Source: Bidens hawaiensis (Eukaryota; Streptophyta; Magnoliopsida; Asterales; Asteraceae). From it: 64,000 bases of DNA. The translations under genes were made by a program, and so were the position numbers. Numbering within the stretch: the first letter of the stretch is position 1; the number at the start of each line of letters is the position of its first letter. The notes beneath the pieces were generated by a model, which made no database searches, was not told the DNA's origin, and saw only the letters and a list, made by a program, of their open reading frames with translations. This document shows, in pieces, positions 55,842-64,000 of the stretch. The DNA lies in assembly GCA_021521415.1 (NCBI GenBank), contig JAIQDT010010027.1:1-64000 (forward strand), read 5' to 3'.

Positions 55842-56640
55842 TGTAAGATCCAACGTTTTGAAAATAATAAATAAAGAAAATTTTAGTATTCAGTTACGTG
55901 TTATTAATTGTCATCAAATAAATAATAAAATAATATAAATGATGGTAGGCTTTATTAGAGATGGACTTAGAATATGGACTTAGTGTGTCAATGGGCCTAA
56001 GGTCCATGGGCTTAAGGAATATAAATACCTCTTAAACTCATAAAACCATAGTCACTTTTCATTTTTATAAACACACCCTCAAAACACATACTCCCAATCT
56101 CTTGATTTCGAACCTTATCAAACAAAGATCAAGCTCGTTTATTATCATTATAATAACAAGAGATCATCAAACCTTAACTCGAGCAAAAGCTAAACCTGAA
56201 ATTCGGTTCGTTTAAGGTACACGTTATTCTAAAGATAGTTAATTTGATATTGGTTCTCCATGAAAATTGGTAAAACCTTATATCGGGGTCTACGGGTTAA
56301 TAAAAATATAAACTTGATGTTAAAATATGAACTTCATGGGTCAGATTCATTAGACTCGTTAGTTAAGTTCGACTTGTTTGGTATTTTCGAGATCTAGCGA
56401 AAGCGAGTTATTTTATAACCCAAGATAGATGATTTGGAGTTGGATTTAACCAAGTGCGGATTCTTGATTTGTAAATCAAAGGAAAAAATCGAAACTTAAA
56501 TCTAACAAATTTAGATCTTTGGTTATAATATTATTAACCCCTAATGATAATGCTAATGAGAATAATAATGTTTGTTGGCAGTAGCAACATGTAACTAAAA
56601 TAGAATAATATGATAATAAAAGTAATAGTATTATTAATAA
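55842..56640 (+). mobile_element. Start of a gypsy LTR, interrupted by the Helitron
   Basis: TGTAAGATCCAACG matches TGTAACATCC with changes. It is followed by the family's GGGCCTAAGGTCCATGGGCT block, TATAAATA at 56020 and 'aaatataaacttgatgttaa'. It stops at 56640, where the Helitron 3' end begins. The rest of the LTR should lie beyond the right edge of the window. Confidence 0.75.
56020..56027 (+). promoter_or_regulatory. TATA box of the interrupted LTR
   Basis: TATAAATA after GGGCTTAAGGA, in the same relative place as in the other LTRs. Confidence 0.5.
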
Positions 56641-56670
56641 CTAGGGTATAGACCCGCGTGACACGCGGGT
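56641..56670 (-). other. Helitron 3' terminal hairpin and CTAG end
   Basis: Stem ACCCGCGTG (56652-56660) pairs with CACGCGGGT (56662-56670), and the terminal CTAG is at 56641-56644. The hairpin acts as the rolling-circle termination signal in this class. Confidence 0.93.
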
Positions 56671-57102
56671 GGAATAATATGTCACTATAAAAAATCAATT
56701 TAAACATACGTTTAAGTTAACATACTACTTGTTCATATTTGTTACAAATTACATTGTCTTAAGATTCAAACTTCAAAATTACAATAACTTAATTTAAACC
56801 AAACCACCAAAAGACATTAACAAAAACACTAACAATGTTCTTTGATATAAAAACATCATCAAAGTCTTCAAAAGTTATACCAGCATAAACTCCCATTTCC
56901 TAAACACCTGAAAAGTTATAAAAACAACACAATATTCATTTAAATTAAACTGAACATAACAACATGTATAATAATTACTAAAATCTAAGCATTACAAAGT
57001 TGTTATGTCCGACCTACATATCTAAAGTTAATAAATATAGTTATTAGTTGGTATAAAAAGATGTTGACAATATACTGATATTTTTAAGTCTATAAACAAT
57101 AT
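56671..57102. other. Non-coding Helitron 3' region
   Basis: AT-rich. I see no gene. Confidence 0.6.
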
Positions 57103-57650
57103 CTAAAGTATTAATATATTACCTTCTCCTTCATCATCGGACAACAAACTTTCGGGATAACCATCATAATCACTTTCATAGTTTGTACATTCGGCTAACC
57201 ACTTAACCTTCAAACTCACCTCCCTTTCCAACTCAAGATGTGCAATTTGTTTTCTATGATTAGATAACTTCAACATATCTAGGTCTCTCAAAAGGAACAA
57301 ATCATCACATGACAATAGTTGGTTAGGATTCAAATTTTTATTCTACCCATTCTCAAAGTTGATAACAACTTTGTTTTGATTAGGATAAAAAAACCAATCC
57401 CTAACATGTTCAAACGGTAAAACATCTTGGTGGAGATCATCAAGGTAATCACGTAATAGATTGATGAGATTGGTTCTTGAATACAAGAAGAAACTTTCCG
57501 AACACAAATCTCATGAATCTGATGCTTAAGGAGGTTATTAAACATCATCATCGGTTCCATATTATCTTTTTGTATCAAGAAGAAATCACTAAACAGAAAT
57601 TCATACTTACGTAAAACAGTTGAAAACATCCAATTCATAATGGTCGACAT
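57103..57650 (-). pseudogene. Unrecognised gene remnant between helicase and Helitron 3' end
   Basis: Two overlapping minus frames. The first (57650-57330) also has an alternative frame reading NLINLLRDYLDDLHQDVLPF then EHVRDWFF. After a shift near 57395 it leads into NPNQLLSCDDLFLLRDLDML (57333) and HLELEREVSLKVKWLAECTN, ending in an acidic SLLSDDEGEGN tail. This suggests one broken protein of perhaps 180 residues. I recognise no family. Its position downstream of the helicase fits a captured host gene fragment or a Helitron accessory gene. Confidence 0.35.
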
Positions 57651-58087
57651 TTGTTAGCAATATACTCGTACTTTGTTATCAAAAATTTTTAGATTGAAAA
57701 GAAGAAGAAGAAGAAGAAGATTAATTAAAATGATAATTATAAAATATATAAATGAAGTGACGGTTTATTTTTCCAATGAGTAAAATGATTATATCTATTT
57801 AATTATCATGTATAGTAACTCTATATCTCTAATATTTTGTTAGATATTATTATTATTATAAATATTTTAAGTTGAAATTGAAATTTAAACAATGCTATCC
57901 ATTCAAACATATATATCGGAAAATTAAAATATTTATTAATAAGTTAATAACAATTTATAAGTTATGATTAAACAAATACAAAAAACGTTTTACAAGTACC
58001 TAACAAAAGAATAGAAAAAAATAAGTTACATGATAACACTTAGAGTAGAATATAACAATTTAAAATAAATGACAAATAAAATATTAA

Positions 58088-58330
58088 TCATTCTAAGTTT
58101 CCAAAAATCTCCTTGTACACAACATTTGTTGTTTTATTTGTAAGCTTTGATTCTTTGTCGAGTATCAATAACTTAATACCATCTCGACTCTTAACTCTTG
58201 ACAAAGCCACATAAAGCTGACCATGAGAAAATACAGGATTTTTAAGATACAATCCAACTCTTGACAATGATTGATCTTGACTTTTGTTGATTGTCATGGC
58301 AAAACATAAGCAAATAGGAAACTGTCTCCT
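58088..58330 (-). pseudogene. Helitron helicase C-terminal part
   Basis: Reads [20 protein letters not shown], continuing with [20 protein letters not shown] and [12 protein letters not shown]. This is the conserved end of PIF1-like Helitron helicases, in which the usual SQGQ is SQDQ here. The frame upstream is shifted, so the link to 58480-59279 is broken. Confidence 0.9.
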
Positions 58331-58479
58331 TTTTTAATTTGAAAGGAAGTTTCTTATCAGTTGGTGTAAGGCTTATTTGCCTAATTAAAGTGCGATATCC
58401 TATATTTGTACCAGAGACAACTTTAGCTTCAATTACACGCCTACCTAAACTAACGACTTAAAGGCGCGTTCCATTGCAC

Positions 58480-59279
58480 AGACCCTTTTTATGATTAATA
58501 TTCCTTAATAGCAAGATGGGAACACCAACTTTAAGAACCAATCTATGATTAGGCATTCCTGACATCTTTAAACCATTTAACAAATCAGGGGAATACAACT
58601 GTGGATCAACATCGTCTGAAACGTCTTCAGATTCAGCTAAACTGTCGGAACTTAGCTACTGGACTTCGTCACCAGGAAAAAGGGCTAACATACGTTCGTT
58701 AATTTCTTGAACCACCTCATTCAAAGGTGCAAGCAGTGCGCGATCCTGAAAGTAAGTAACTTCGTTGAATCTATCTAATAAATCAGGATATACAAACTTT
58801 ATTAAATCACCAATCGGATCAAGTGAGTTCAATATCAACAAATCGTCTGGAATATCAATAACCGACTCTCCGTCATTTGGACCACCCACGGTTACTTGGC
58901 CTAAGTCTAACAGCCAGTCAGCAAACTCTTTGATGTTTTCAACGTCTGAAGATCGACATCCAATTGTAAGCCTCATGTTCTTAGTTAGTTTAAGAACCTT
59001 ACACTTAGACCAGATATAAGAAGAATTGATGCAAGCATTGACACATTCACTTCTGGTACCGTTGGTTACAACGGGCAAAATCTGCCGAAAATCACCACAA
59101 AAAACAACCACCTTACCTCCAAAAAGTGCTTCGGAAGTATTTGCAGAATCACCATTCATAACATCGTTTAAAGTTCTGTCTAAAGCTTCAAAAGCATGCT
59201 TATGAATCATTGGTGCTTCATCCCAAATTATCAAGCTTGTCTTTTTCAATAATTCATAGACGTCGGTATTTCCTTTAAC
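58480..59279 (-). pseudogene. Helitron PIF1-like helicase, middle part
   Basis: The exon starts at 59279 after an AG acceptor with VKGNTDVYELLKKTSLIIWD, then DEAP (Walker B), GGKVVVFCGDFRQILPVV, KVLKLTKNMRL and LDRFNEVTYFQDRALLAPLN. It stops at TAG 58653-58655 after DEVQ, but the same frame continues SSDSLAESEDVSDDVDPQLY and GMPNHRLVLKVGVPILLLRN to NGTRL. There a second stop (TAA, about 58460) follows. Both stops replace sense codons. ATP-dependent 5'-3' unwinding is the family's role. Confidence 0.92.
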
Positions 59280-59484
59280 CTAAGTATAAGAAAACATAAT
59301 ATATATATATATATAAAGTAACATATTTTAAAGTAAATTTATATTCGAATAACAAATAAAACGATATATATAATAAAAAAACTATTATACTATAGATTAA
59401 AATCCACATGTCGGTGCCACATAAAAGATTCAATTTCTAGAATAACCATTTTAGTAATTATTTAGGAAAGAATACCAATTATCA

Positions 59485-59625
59485 TTTGGTGGTCTGGTGG
59501 TTAAGCAAGCATTTGTTGAAACATGAACTGTTTCTCTGCCCATGTTCGAACTCTTCTCATGTGATTTTTAGGCTATTGCTTTTAGAATATATTTTACTTT
59601 TTCTTTTTTTTTTTGTTTTCATTTT
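59485..59625 (+). mobile_element. SINE-like element with RNA polymerase III boxes
   Basis: Starts about GGTGGTCTGGTGGTTAAGCA (A-box-like) with B box GTTCGAACTC at 59544-59553, and ends in a T-rich tail around 59598-59620. A flanking duplication is not obvious. Confidence 0.6.
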
Positions 59626-60115
59626 GTAAAGGACATTTTTTTTCAACCAATTTAATACATATGTTAATTTTTTTTAAAAAAAATATGTGTCTTTTCAACT
59701 TAATAGTTTTACGATTTAGTATCGTTAGCATTGCTATCGGCTACATTCGTGTTCAATGTCGTAGCTAGCGCACGGGCATTTTTAATATGTTAATTGTATT
59801 TTAGCGTTGACGAATTTAGCTTGTTTTGTTTAGTTCCAGTGTTAGTTCCAGTGTCATATTGATATTGATCGAATTCACAACTAACGGTCACATTGTGTGT
59901 GTGCCAACCGAATACACGCTGTTTTAGGAATGCTTTTTTTTTATCACAACTATCTTCCACAGCATGCGGGTTTTTCCAACCGAGTACACATCTTTTTAAA
60001 CATGTTTTATCACAAGTCTATTCGATTGTCATTGTTATTTTATCCGTTTACTTATCCTTTTGGGTTTGTCACCGTAACAAATCTAACTAATATCCATCGA
60101 ACACGTGTCTTTCAT

Positions 60116-60143
60116 CGCCGCAACGCGGCGGTTTATTACCTAG
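60116..60143 (+). mobile_element. 3' terminus of a second, non-autonomous Helitron (plus strand)
   Basis: Stem CGCCGC (60116-60121), loop AAC, GCGGCG (60125-60130), then nine bases and CTAG (60140-60143) followed by T. It has the same architecture as the host Helitron's end, in the opposite orientation. The 5' TC end must lie to the left within the intron; I could not fix it. Confidence 0.7.
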
Positions 60144-60182
60144 TTAATATTAAAAGTAACAAAAAGTATTTTGTAATATTAC

Positions 60183-60667
60183 CAGACAGATGGAATCTTC
60201 GGTCAAATTAATGGGTATCAAAAATCTCGAATGTGCTGTTCTTCCACCCTCCAACAGCAAAGAAGCTATACCGCTTGAAGCAACATTCAACACAACATCT
60301 CCCTTTGACCTTATAGATGCAGATAAGGTCTTCCATAAATAAGTTTTTCCAGTACCACCGTGACCATAAACAAAAAACACGCCACCTTTAATTCAACCAA
60401 AGCATTCATTATTTCATTATAAACCCCTCTCTGTGCATCAGTTAACGAATCAAATAGATTATTAAATTCGTTATTCATGATCTCGGTATCATATGAAAGC
60501 TCTTCCACCATCAACGGATTAGTTGCTCTTGAAATTGTTTCTATATCTGGAAAAGGCATTTGTTGATGTCTTCTAAGACTTGAGTTGTTGCAAATTAGAA
60601 AATTTTCAATTTCCAGGAGTGCTAAGTTTTTTAGCTGCTCTTCATTAAGAATCAAATCTGAAATCAA
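60183..60667 (-). pseudogene. Helitron helicase N-terminal part with Walker A
   Basis: From 60667 the frame reads LILNEEQLKNLALLEIENFL, DIETISRATNPLMVEELSYD and [20 protein letters not shown] frameshift near 60378 is followed by [20 protein letters not shown] (Walker A GxxGxGKT) and [20 protein letters not shown], ending at the GT donor at 60182. It pairs with 58480-59279 as the ATPase core. An intron or gap of about 80-150 bp separates it from 60814. Confidence 0.93.
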
Positions 60668-60813
60668 TATAATAACCTACTAAAATTAATATAATATAAA
60701 TTTTTATTGATATTAGATATTTGGAATCCTTGAAAATATTAAAAAAAATAAATCATATCAGGGTTGTTTTGATCTTTTTGTTGTTTGTATAGAATACCGT
60801 CAACTAAAAGTTG

Positions 60814-61975
60814 TCAAGTATTTTCCCAAACAAAATGAGGTCTAGATAAACTATAAGTAATCAACATTGTAGCAACTAAATTCCTTAAATAATATCCGGT
60901 AGAAGTGTGACTTGCTTCTTCAATTGCTTCTATGTATTCATTATCATCATCTAAAAGACCTCTTTTGTAACATGCATCTCGAAAAGTTTCACACACAACT
61001 CCATCAACTGTTCGAATATCTTCAAAACATTCTGGCCCTTTAATCTTATTTAATAATATTCTTAGATAATAAGCTTCATCAAATGCGGTTGGAACAGCAT
61101 GAACTCTACCGATTGCAAAACCCCTTTGCCGAGGTTCCCATTTACGAACTTGTTTTTTCCAAACACACTTTGTTGGAAACTCAGCGTATGTGAGAGTCTT
61201 TGCAAGGTCATACTTCTTATTACACTCAAACCAACCGGTAAACATGGAAGAAGCATTAGTTGTTTTGTTTAAAATATCTTCAATATCTTCGTTAGCACCA
61301 TATATTACCTGTTGTTCACCGGGTAAATGAAAAGCAAGCCTCATAACAGACGGAAGCCTATAATGCACATCAAATGAGAATATCCTCCATGCAGCCTCGC
61401 ATGTAGAGACGTATCTGCAATCATAAAACGCTTTGATTTCACCTAAATCTGGATCTTGGTTATCACCATTGTTATTTTGTACAAGCGATATTGTTGCTCG
61501 GTCTGGAGCCTTATTAATGTATTTAAACAAATACTTTATAGATCCATCTTGATTGCAACACTCAACGTTAACATGTGCTTGAAATTTTTTTAATAGAGTC
61601 TTGTTGTATGGAACGACAGTTCTATTATCCATCATTATATCTGACTTAACAACATATTGACCGTTATCTCTTCTTTTGTATACCGAAAAACCATTTGAAT
61701 CAATAGTTGTTTCATCATTAAATATTTTAGGAAAATTTTTGGAGCATCTTTTGTTTACCATGCAGGTGCACTTCGGGTTAGCATCACCACATGGACCGTG
61801 AATCATATGATCAGATACAAGCTTGTATAGGTCTGGATCACTGTCTTTGTTTGGGATCTTAGCAGAAATAAATTTATCTACATCTTTTGGATTATGAATC
61901 TTGTTGCCTGAATGCAAAAATATGCAAATATGGGCGTGCGGTAGACCCCTTTTTTGAAACTCTATCGTGCAAACA
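60814..61975 (-). pseudogene. Helitron Rep domain (HUH) and following region
   Basis: The frame is open from about 61975, reading VCTIEFQKRGLPHAHICIFL. HAH within LPHAHI is the metal-binding HUH motif of rolling-circle replication proteins. About 120 residues later KYLFKYINKAPDRA carries the Tyr residues of the catalytic YxxxY-type motif that cleaves the DNA strand. Then come CRYVSTCEAAWRIFSFDVHY, LPSVMRLAFHLPGEQQVIY and KWEPRQRGFAIGRVHAVPTA, all typical of plant Helitrons. TGA at 60814-60816 replaces a codon after FVWENT, and the frame continues past it (QLLVDGILYKQQKDQNNPDM). Confidence 0.94.
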
Positions 61976-62078
61976 ATAGCAATAAAGATAATAAAAGTAA
62001 ATATTCAACAGCCTCTAAATATTATTAACATTTATAATATACAAGTAGGTCTTCTATTATAATTGTATATTCATAAAA

Positions 62079-62972
62079 TTAAATAAAATTATCTGCTTGA
62101 ACCCTTCCGAACAAAGACTTATCCTTCACCAATTTAATCACTGCATCAAGCTTGAGCTTGAAAAGCCGACATAATATATCAAGTCTATCTTCCGAGTTTA
62201 ACGTTGTATCCTTAAGAAATCTTTTAAATTCTGGCCAATTAGGATTACATGTTATGGTTATGAAAAAATCGGGATACCCGAACCATCTACGAAGACACAT
62301 AGCGTCTAGATAATTTTGCATCATATATCTTGCTCCGCCAGTAAATGAAGATGGTAGAATAACACGTTGACTAGCACTTGAAACAATAGTATTTCCAACA
62401 GCTTTCATACCTCGTAAACTTTGGTAAGTATCGCACCTAAGTTCATGTTGTTAACCGCATATAAAATGTAATCTTTGAGCCTCAATCATTGTATATTTGT
62501 CAACTAAAATTTGCTGAAACAAACGCCTACCATTTAACATGGTTGAAAACGTATTTGGCCTATCTTGAATACGATAAGCAAAAAACTCACGCATTGTAAC
62601 CTTCTTGCGTGCTGCGGTTGATGAAGACGAAACATTCTTATGAAGTATTTTAACCTGATAACCATCCTCACCAAAAGGATGAAATAACGGGTATTTAAGA
62701 GGTGTATAAGATGGATGAAGTTCACTGATACGCTTTAACGAACCAGAATTCTTCGTAACTATTATATCTCGGTTATCAACAGCGTCATCAATATCGCCAA
62801 CGATTAAAGCAGCAACTTCAGAATTGGATGGTAAGTTATATTGTCTGGCATCATGCTGTCTTGTTCCAATAATACGCAACTTCAAATCTAGTTGTGGGTT
62901 TTCTTCAAAACAATCTCGTACCATTCGATAATCTTGGACCAAATGATTATTTGAATCTAACATTGTCTTCAA
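62079..62972 (-). pseudogene. Helitron-like N-terminal domain
   Basis: One frame with a single internal TAA at 62451-62453. The upstream part reads MVRDCFEENPQLDLKLRIIG, ISELHPSYTPLKYPLFHPFG, then MREFFAYRIQDRPN and NGRRLFQQILVDKYTMIEAQ. After the stop it reads LRCDTYQSLRGMKAVGN, RVILPSSFTGGARYMMQNYL and GYPDFFITITCNPNWPEF, the first Rep motif region. About 100-130 bp, probably an intron, separates it from the HUH part. Just upstream of 62972 a TAA interrupts the reading before LKTMLDSNN. Confidence 0.93.
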
Positions 62973-63120
62973 TTAATTAATAATATGCTTTTCTTGGTCG
63001 TCGACCTTTGAATTATTTTCACTGCCCACAAAAAAAAATATATAGTTTGATTAAATACAATAAAAATTAAACTAACAAAAAAAATATGATAACTAAAGTA
63101 GAAGAATATCGTTAAAGTAT

Positions 63121-63570
63121 TTAACCAAATACATGTTGACGATTTGAAATCTCGTTTTCCGTGTCATAAATGTAAAGTTGAGAAAACTGTGGATTACGTC
63201 CATCTAAAGGTAAAAGACTTCCCAAATAATGATAGTTTTCACCGCTAAGTCGAAACGTAAAAGGCGCTTTGCCTCTATTTATGGAATGGCCAATCTTTCC
63301 TCCCATAGACCTAAACGAAAACATCGAATTGAAACGTCTAATGTTTTTCAAGAAGTACTTACTGATGGCTCTTTCACCACGAAATAATTGAAGATAACTT
63401 TCATCTGGTTGTCTAACATCGGGAAGTTCGACTTTTCCATTATGACAACAAAGGGAAAAAGCTTCTTCTTCAATAGTACTACTTGGTCTGTTAACTTCGG
63501 CTTTCCACAACAATGCATTGCAACTTGGACACATAACGGATTGATTTCCATGATCAACATATTCTACACG
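63121..63570 (-). pseudogene. Helitron protein N-terminal exon with Cys-rich motif
   Basis: After an AG near 63564 it reads EYVDHGNQSVMCPSC, then EEEAFSLCCHNGKVELPDV, FLKNIRRFNSMFSFRSMGGK and LDGRNPQFSQLYIYDTENEI. The CxxC...CC pattern and the QLYIYDTxxE block are conserved in plant Helitron proteins upstream of the N domain. It is followed by an intron or gap to 62972. Confidence 0.88.
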
Positions 63571-63659
63571 ATTAATATATCATGATATGTAGTTACTTCG
63601 TGTAGATAAACACATAATAATTGATTGAAATAAAAATAGGAAATATATATTATACATGA

Positions 63660-63860
63660 TGATATTCCTTTATAAACATCCAAAACATTTTGATAACCAA
63701 CAAATGTAGCATGTTCACTTAAATCAGCCATAGGTATATGTACTATAGGAGTTCTTTTTCTTGACCTTCTACGAAAGGTCCTAGATAACTCAGGAATGTC
63801 ATCAACAACAGAAGACGTGTTTGATCCTTCGTTAACATTACTTCCAAATAGATCACCTGT
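63660..63860 (-). pseudogene. Helitron protein 5' exon
   Basis: The minus strand reads GDLFGSNVNEGSNTSSVVDD, IPELSRTFRRRSRKRTPIVH and IPMADLSEHATFVGYQNVLD, then VYKGISS before a GT. It belongs upstream of the EYVDHGNQ exon. The start codon is not located and may lie beyond 63860. Confidence 0.55.
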
Positions 63861-64000
63861 TAATAATTAAATAAATAAAAGTTATTACAAAGGTATTAAA
63901 AATAATTCCGACAAGTACACATTTCAAAAAATTAGACGATGCCTAACATGTAAGTTTTTCATTTATTTAAAAAAACTTACAAAAAATGAGGATACTACTT
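63861..64000. other. AT-rich edge of the window inside the Helitron
   Basis: I see no gene or terminal sequence. The Helitron continues beyond 64000. Confidence 0.5.

Larger units (their letters stand above)
59280..60182 (-). other. 903-bp intron of the Helitron helicase, with nested elements
   Basis: GT at 60182-60181 follows LTEDSICL, and AG at 59281-59280 precedes VKGNTDVY. Inside are a SINE-like sequence (59485-59625) and the 3' end of a second Helitron (60116-60143). Small plus-strand frames at 59893-60211 have no recognised features. Confidence 0.7.
56641..64000 (-). mobile_element. Helitron (3' end in window, 5' end beyond it), decayed autonomous type
   Basis: The minus-strand 3' terminus is CTAG at 56644-56641 followed by host T. 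A 9-bp hairpin lies 7 bases upstream. Upstream (higher coordinates) lie parts of a RepHel protein: an N-terminal zinc-like region, the Helitron-like N domain, an HUH Rep motif and a PIF1-like helicase. These are in the correct order and separated by introns. Helitrons move by rolling-circle replication and insert between A and T without duplication, as seen here. Several stops and a frameshift show that this copy no longer encodes a full protein. Confidence 0.93.

Noticed and set aside
59893..60211. Plus-strand frames with Cys-rich starts
   Set aside because: They lie in a Helitron intron across a nested Helitron end and show no domain.

Overview
The window looks like intergenic DNA of a flowering plant, and I recognise no intact host gene in it. 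The evidence is AT-rich sequence with long (TA)n, (GT)n and trinucleotide runs, plant-type Ty3/gypsy and Ty1/copia retrotransposons primed by initiator tRNA-Met, and plant families of Harbinger, CACTA, MULE, hAT-like, SINE and Helitron elements. LTR style suggests a eudicot, perhaps Asteraceae; that is inference only.

Layout. 1-2987: end of a gypsy LTR, a foldback MITE and a trinucleotide microsatellite. 2988-15720: a gag-only gypsy element whose two LTRs differ in their 5' halves. It is interrupted by two solo LTRs of another gypsy family, 4798-7346 (minus) and 8385-11125 (plus), each with a perfect 5-bp target duplication. 16433-25830: a full-length gypsy chromovirus (Tekay/Del type) with 2.1-2.2 kb LTRs, PBS, gag, protease, RT, RNase H, integrase and chromodomain, broken by three frameshifts and three stops. 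26670-28686: a decayed Harbinger element. 28687-37399: mostly remnants, including an LTR-like piece with palindromic 19-mers, a MITE, and a hAT-like element containing a CACTA-type element that carries pieces of a Ulp1-like (C48) protease. 37400-37985: a MULE-type MITE.

38000-47504 is the most unusual locus. It is a minus-strand copia array with four LTR positions (three full 418-bp LTRs and one remnant). Two copies of a small unit, each with its own PBS, one long non-gag/pol ORF and a polypurine tract, flank a gag-pol element that has lost RNase H. The whole array is bracketed by one 5-bp target duplication, CATAT.

47634-51785 is a second Harbinger element whose transposase is split by a solo gypsy LTR (48698-50915). 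51786-54710 is the 3' end and LTR of another LTR element. 54711-55841 holds possible exon remnants and a direct repeat. 55842-56640 is the start of a gypsy LTR. It is interrupted by a minus-strand Helitron that runs from its 3' hairpin/CTAG end at 56641 past the right edge of the window and encodes HUH Rep and PIF1-like helicase parts. One Helitron intron contains a SINE and the 3' end of a second Helitron.

The genes do not form a host pathway. They are layered mobile elements, and perfect target duplications let part of the insertion order be read. Nearly all coding regions are broken. The exceptions are the gypsy gag frame and one copy of the accessory ORF in the copia array.
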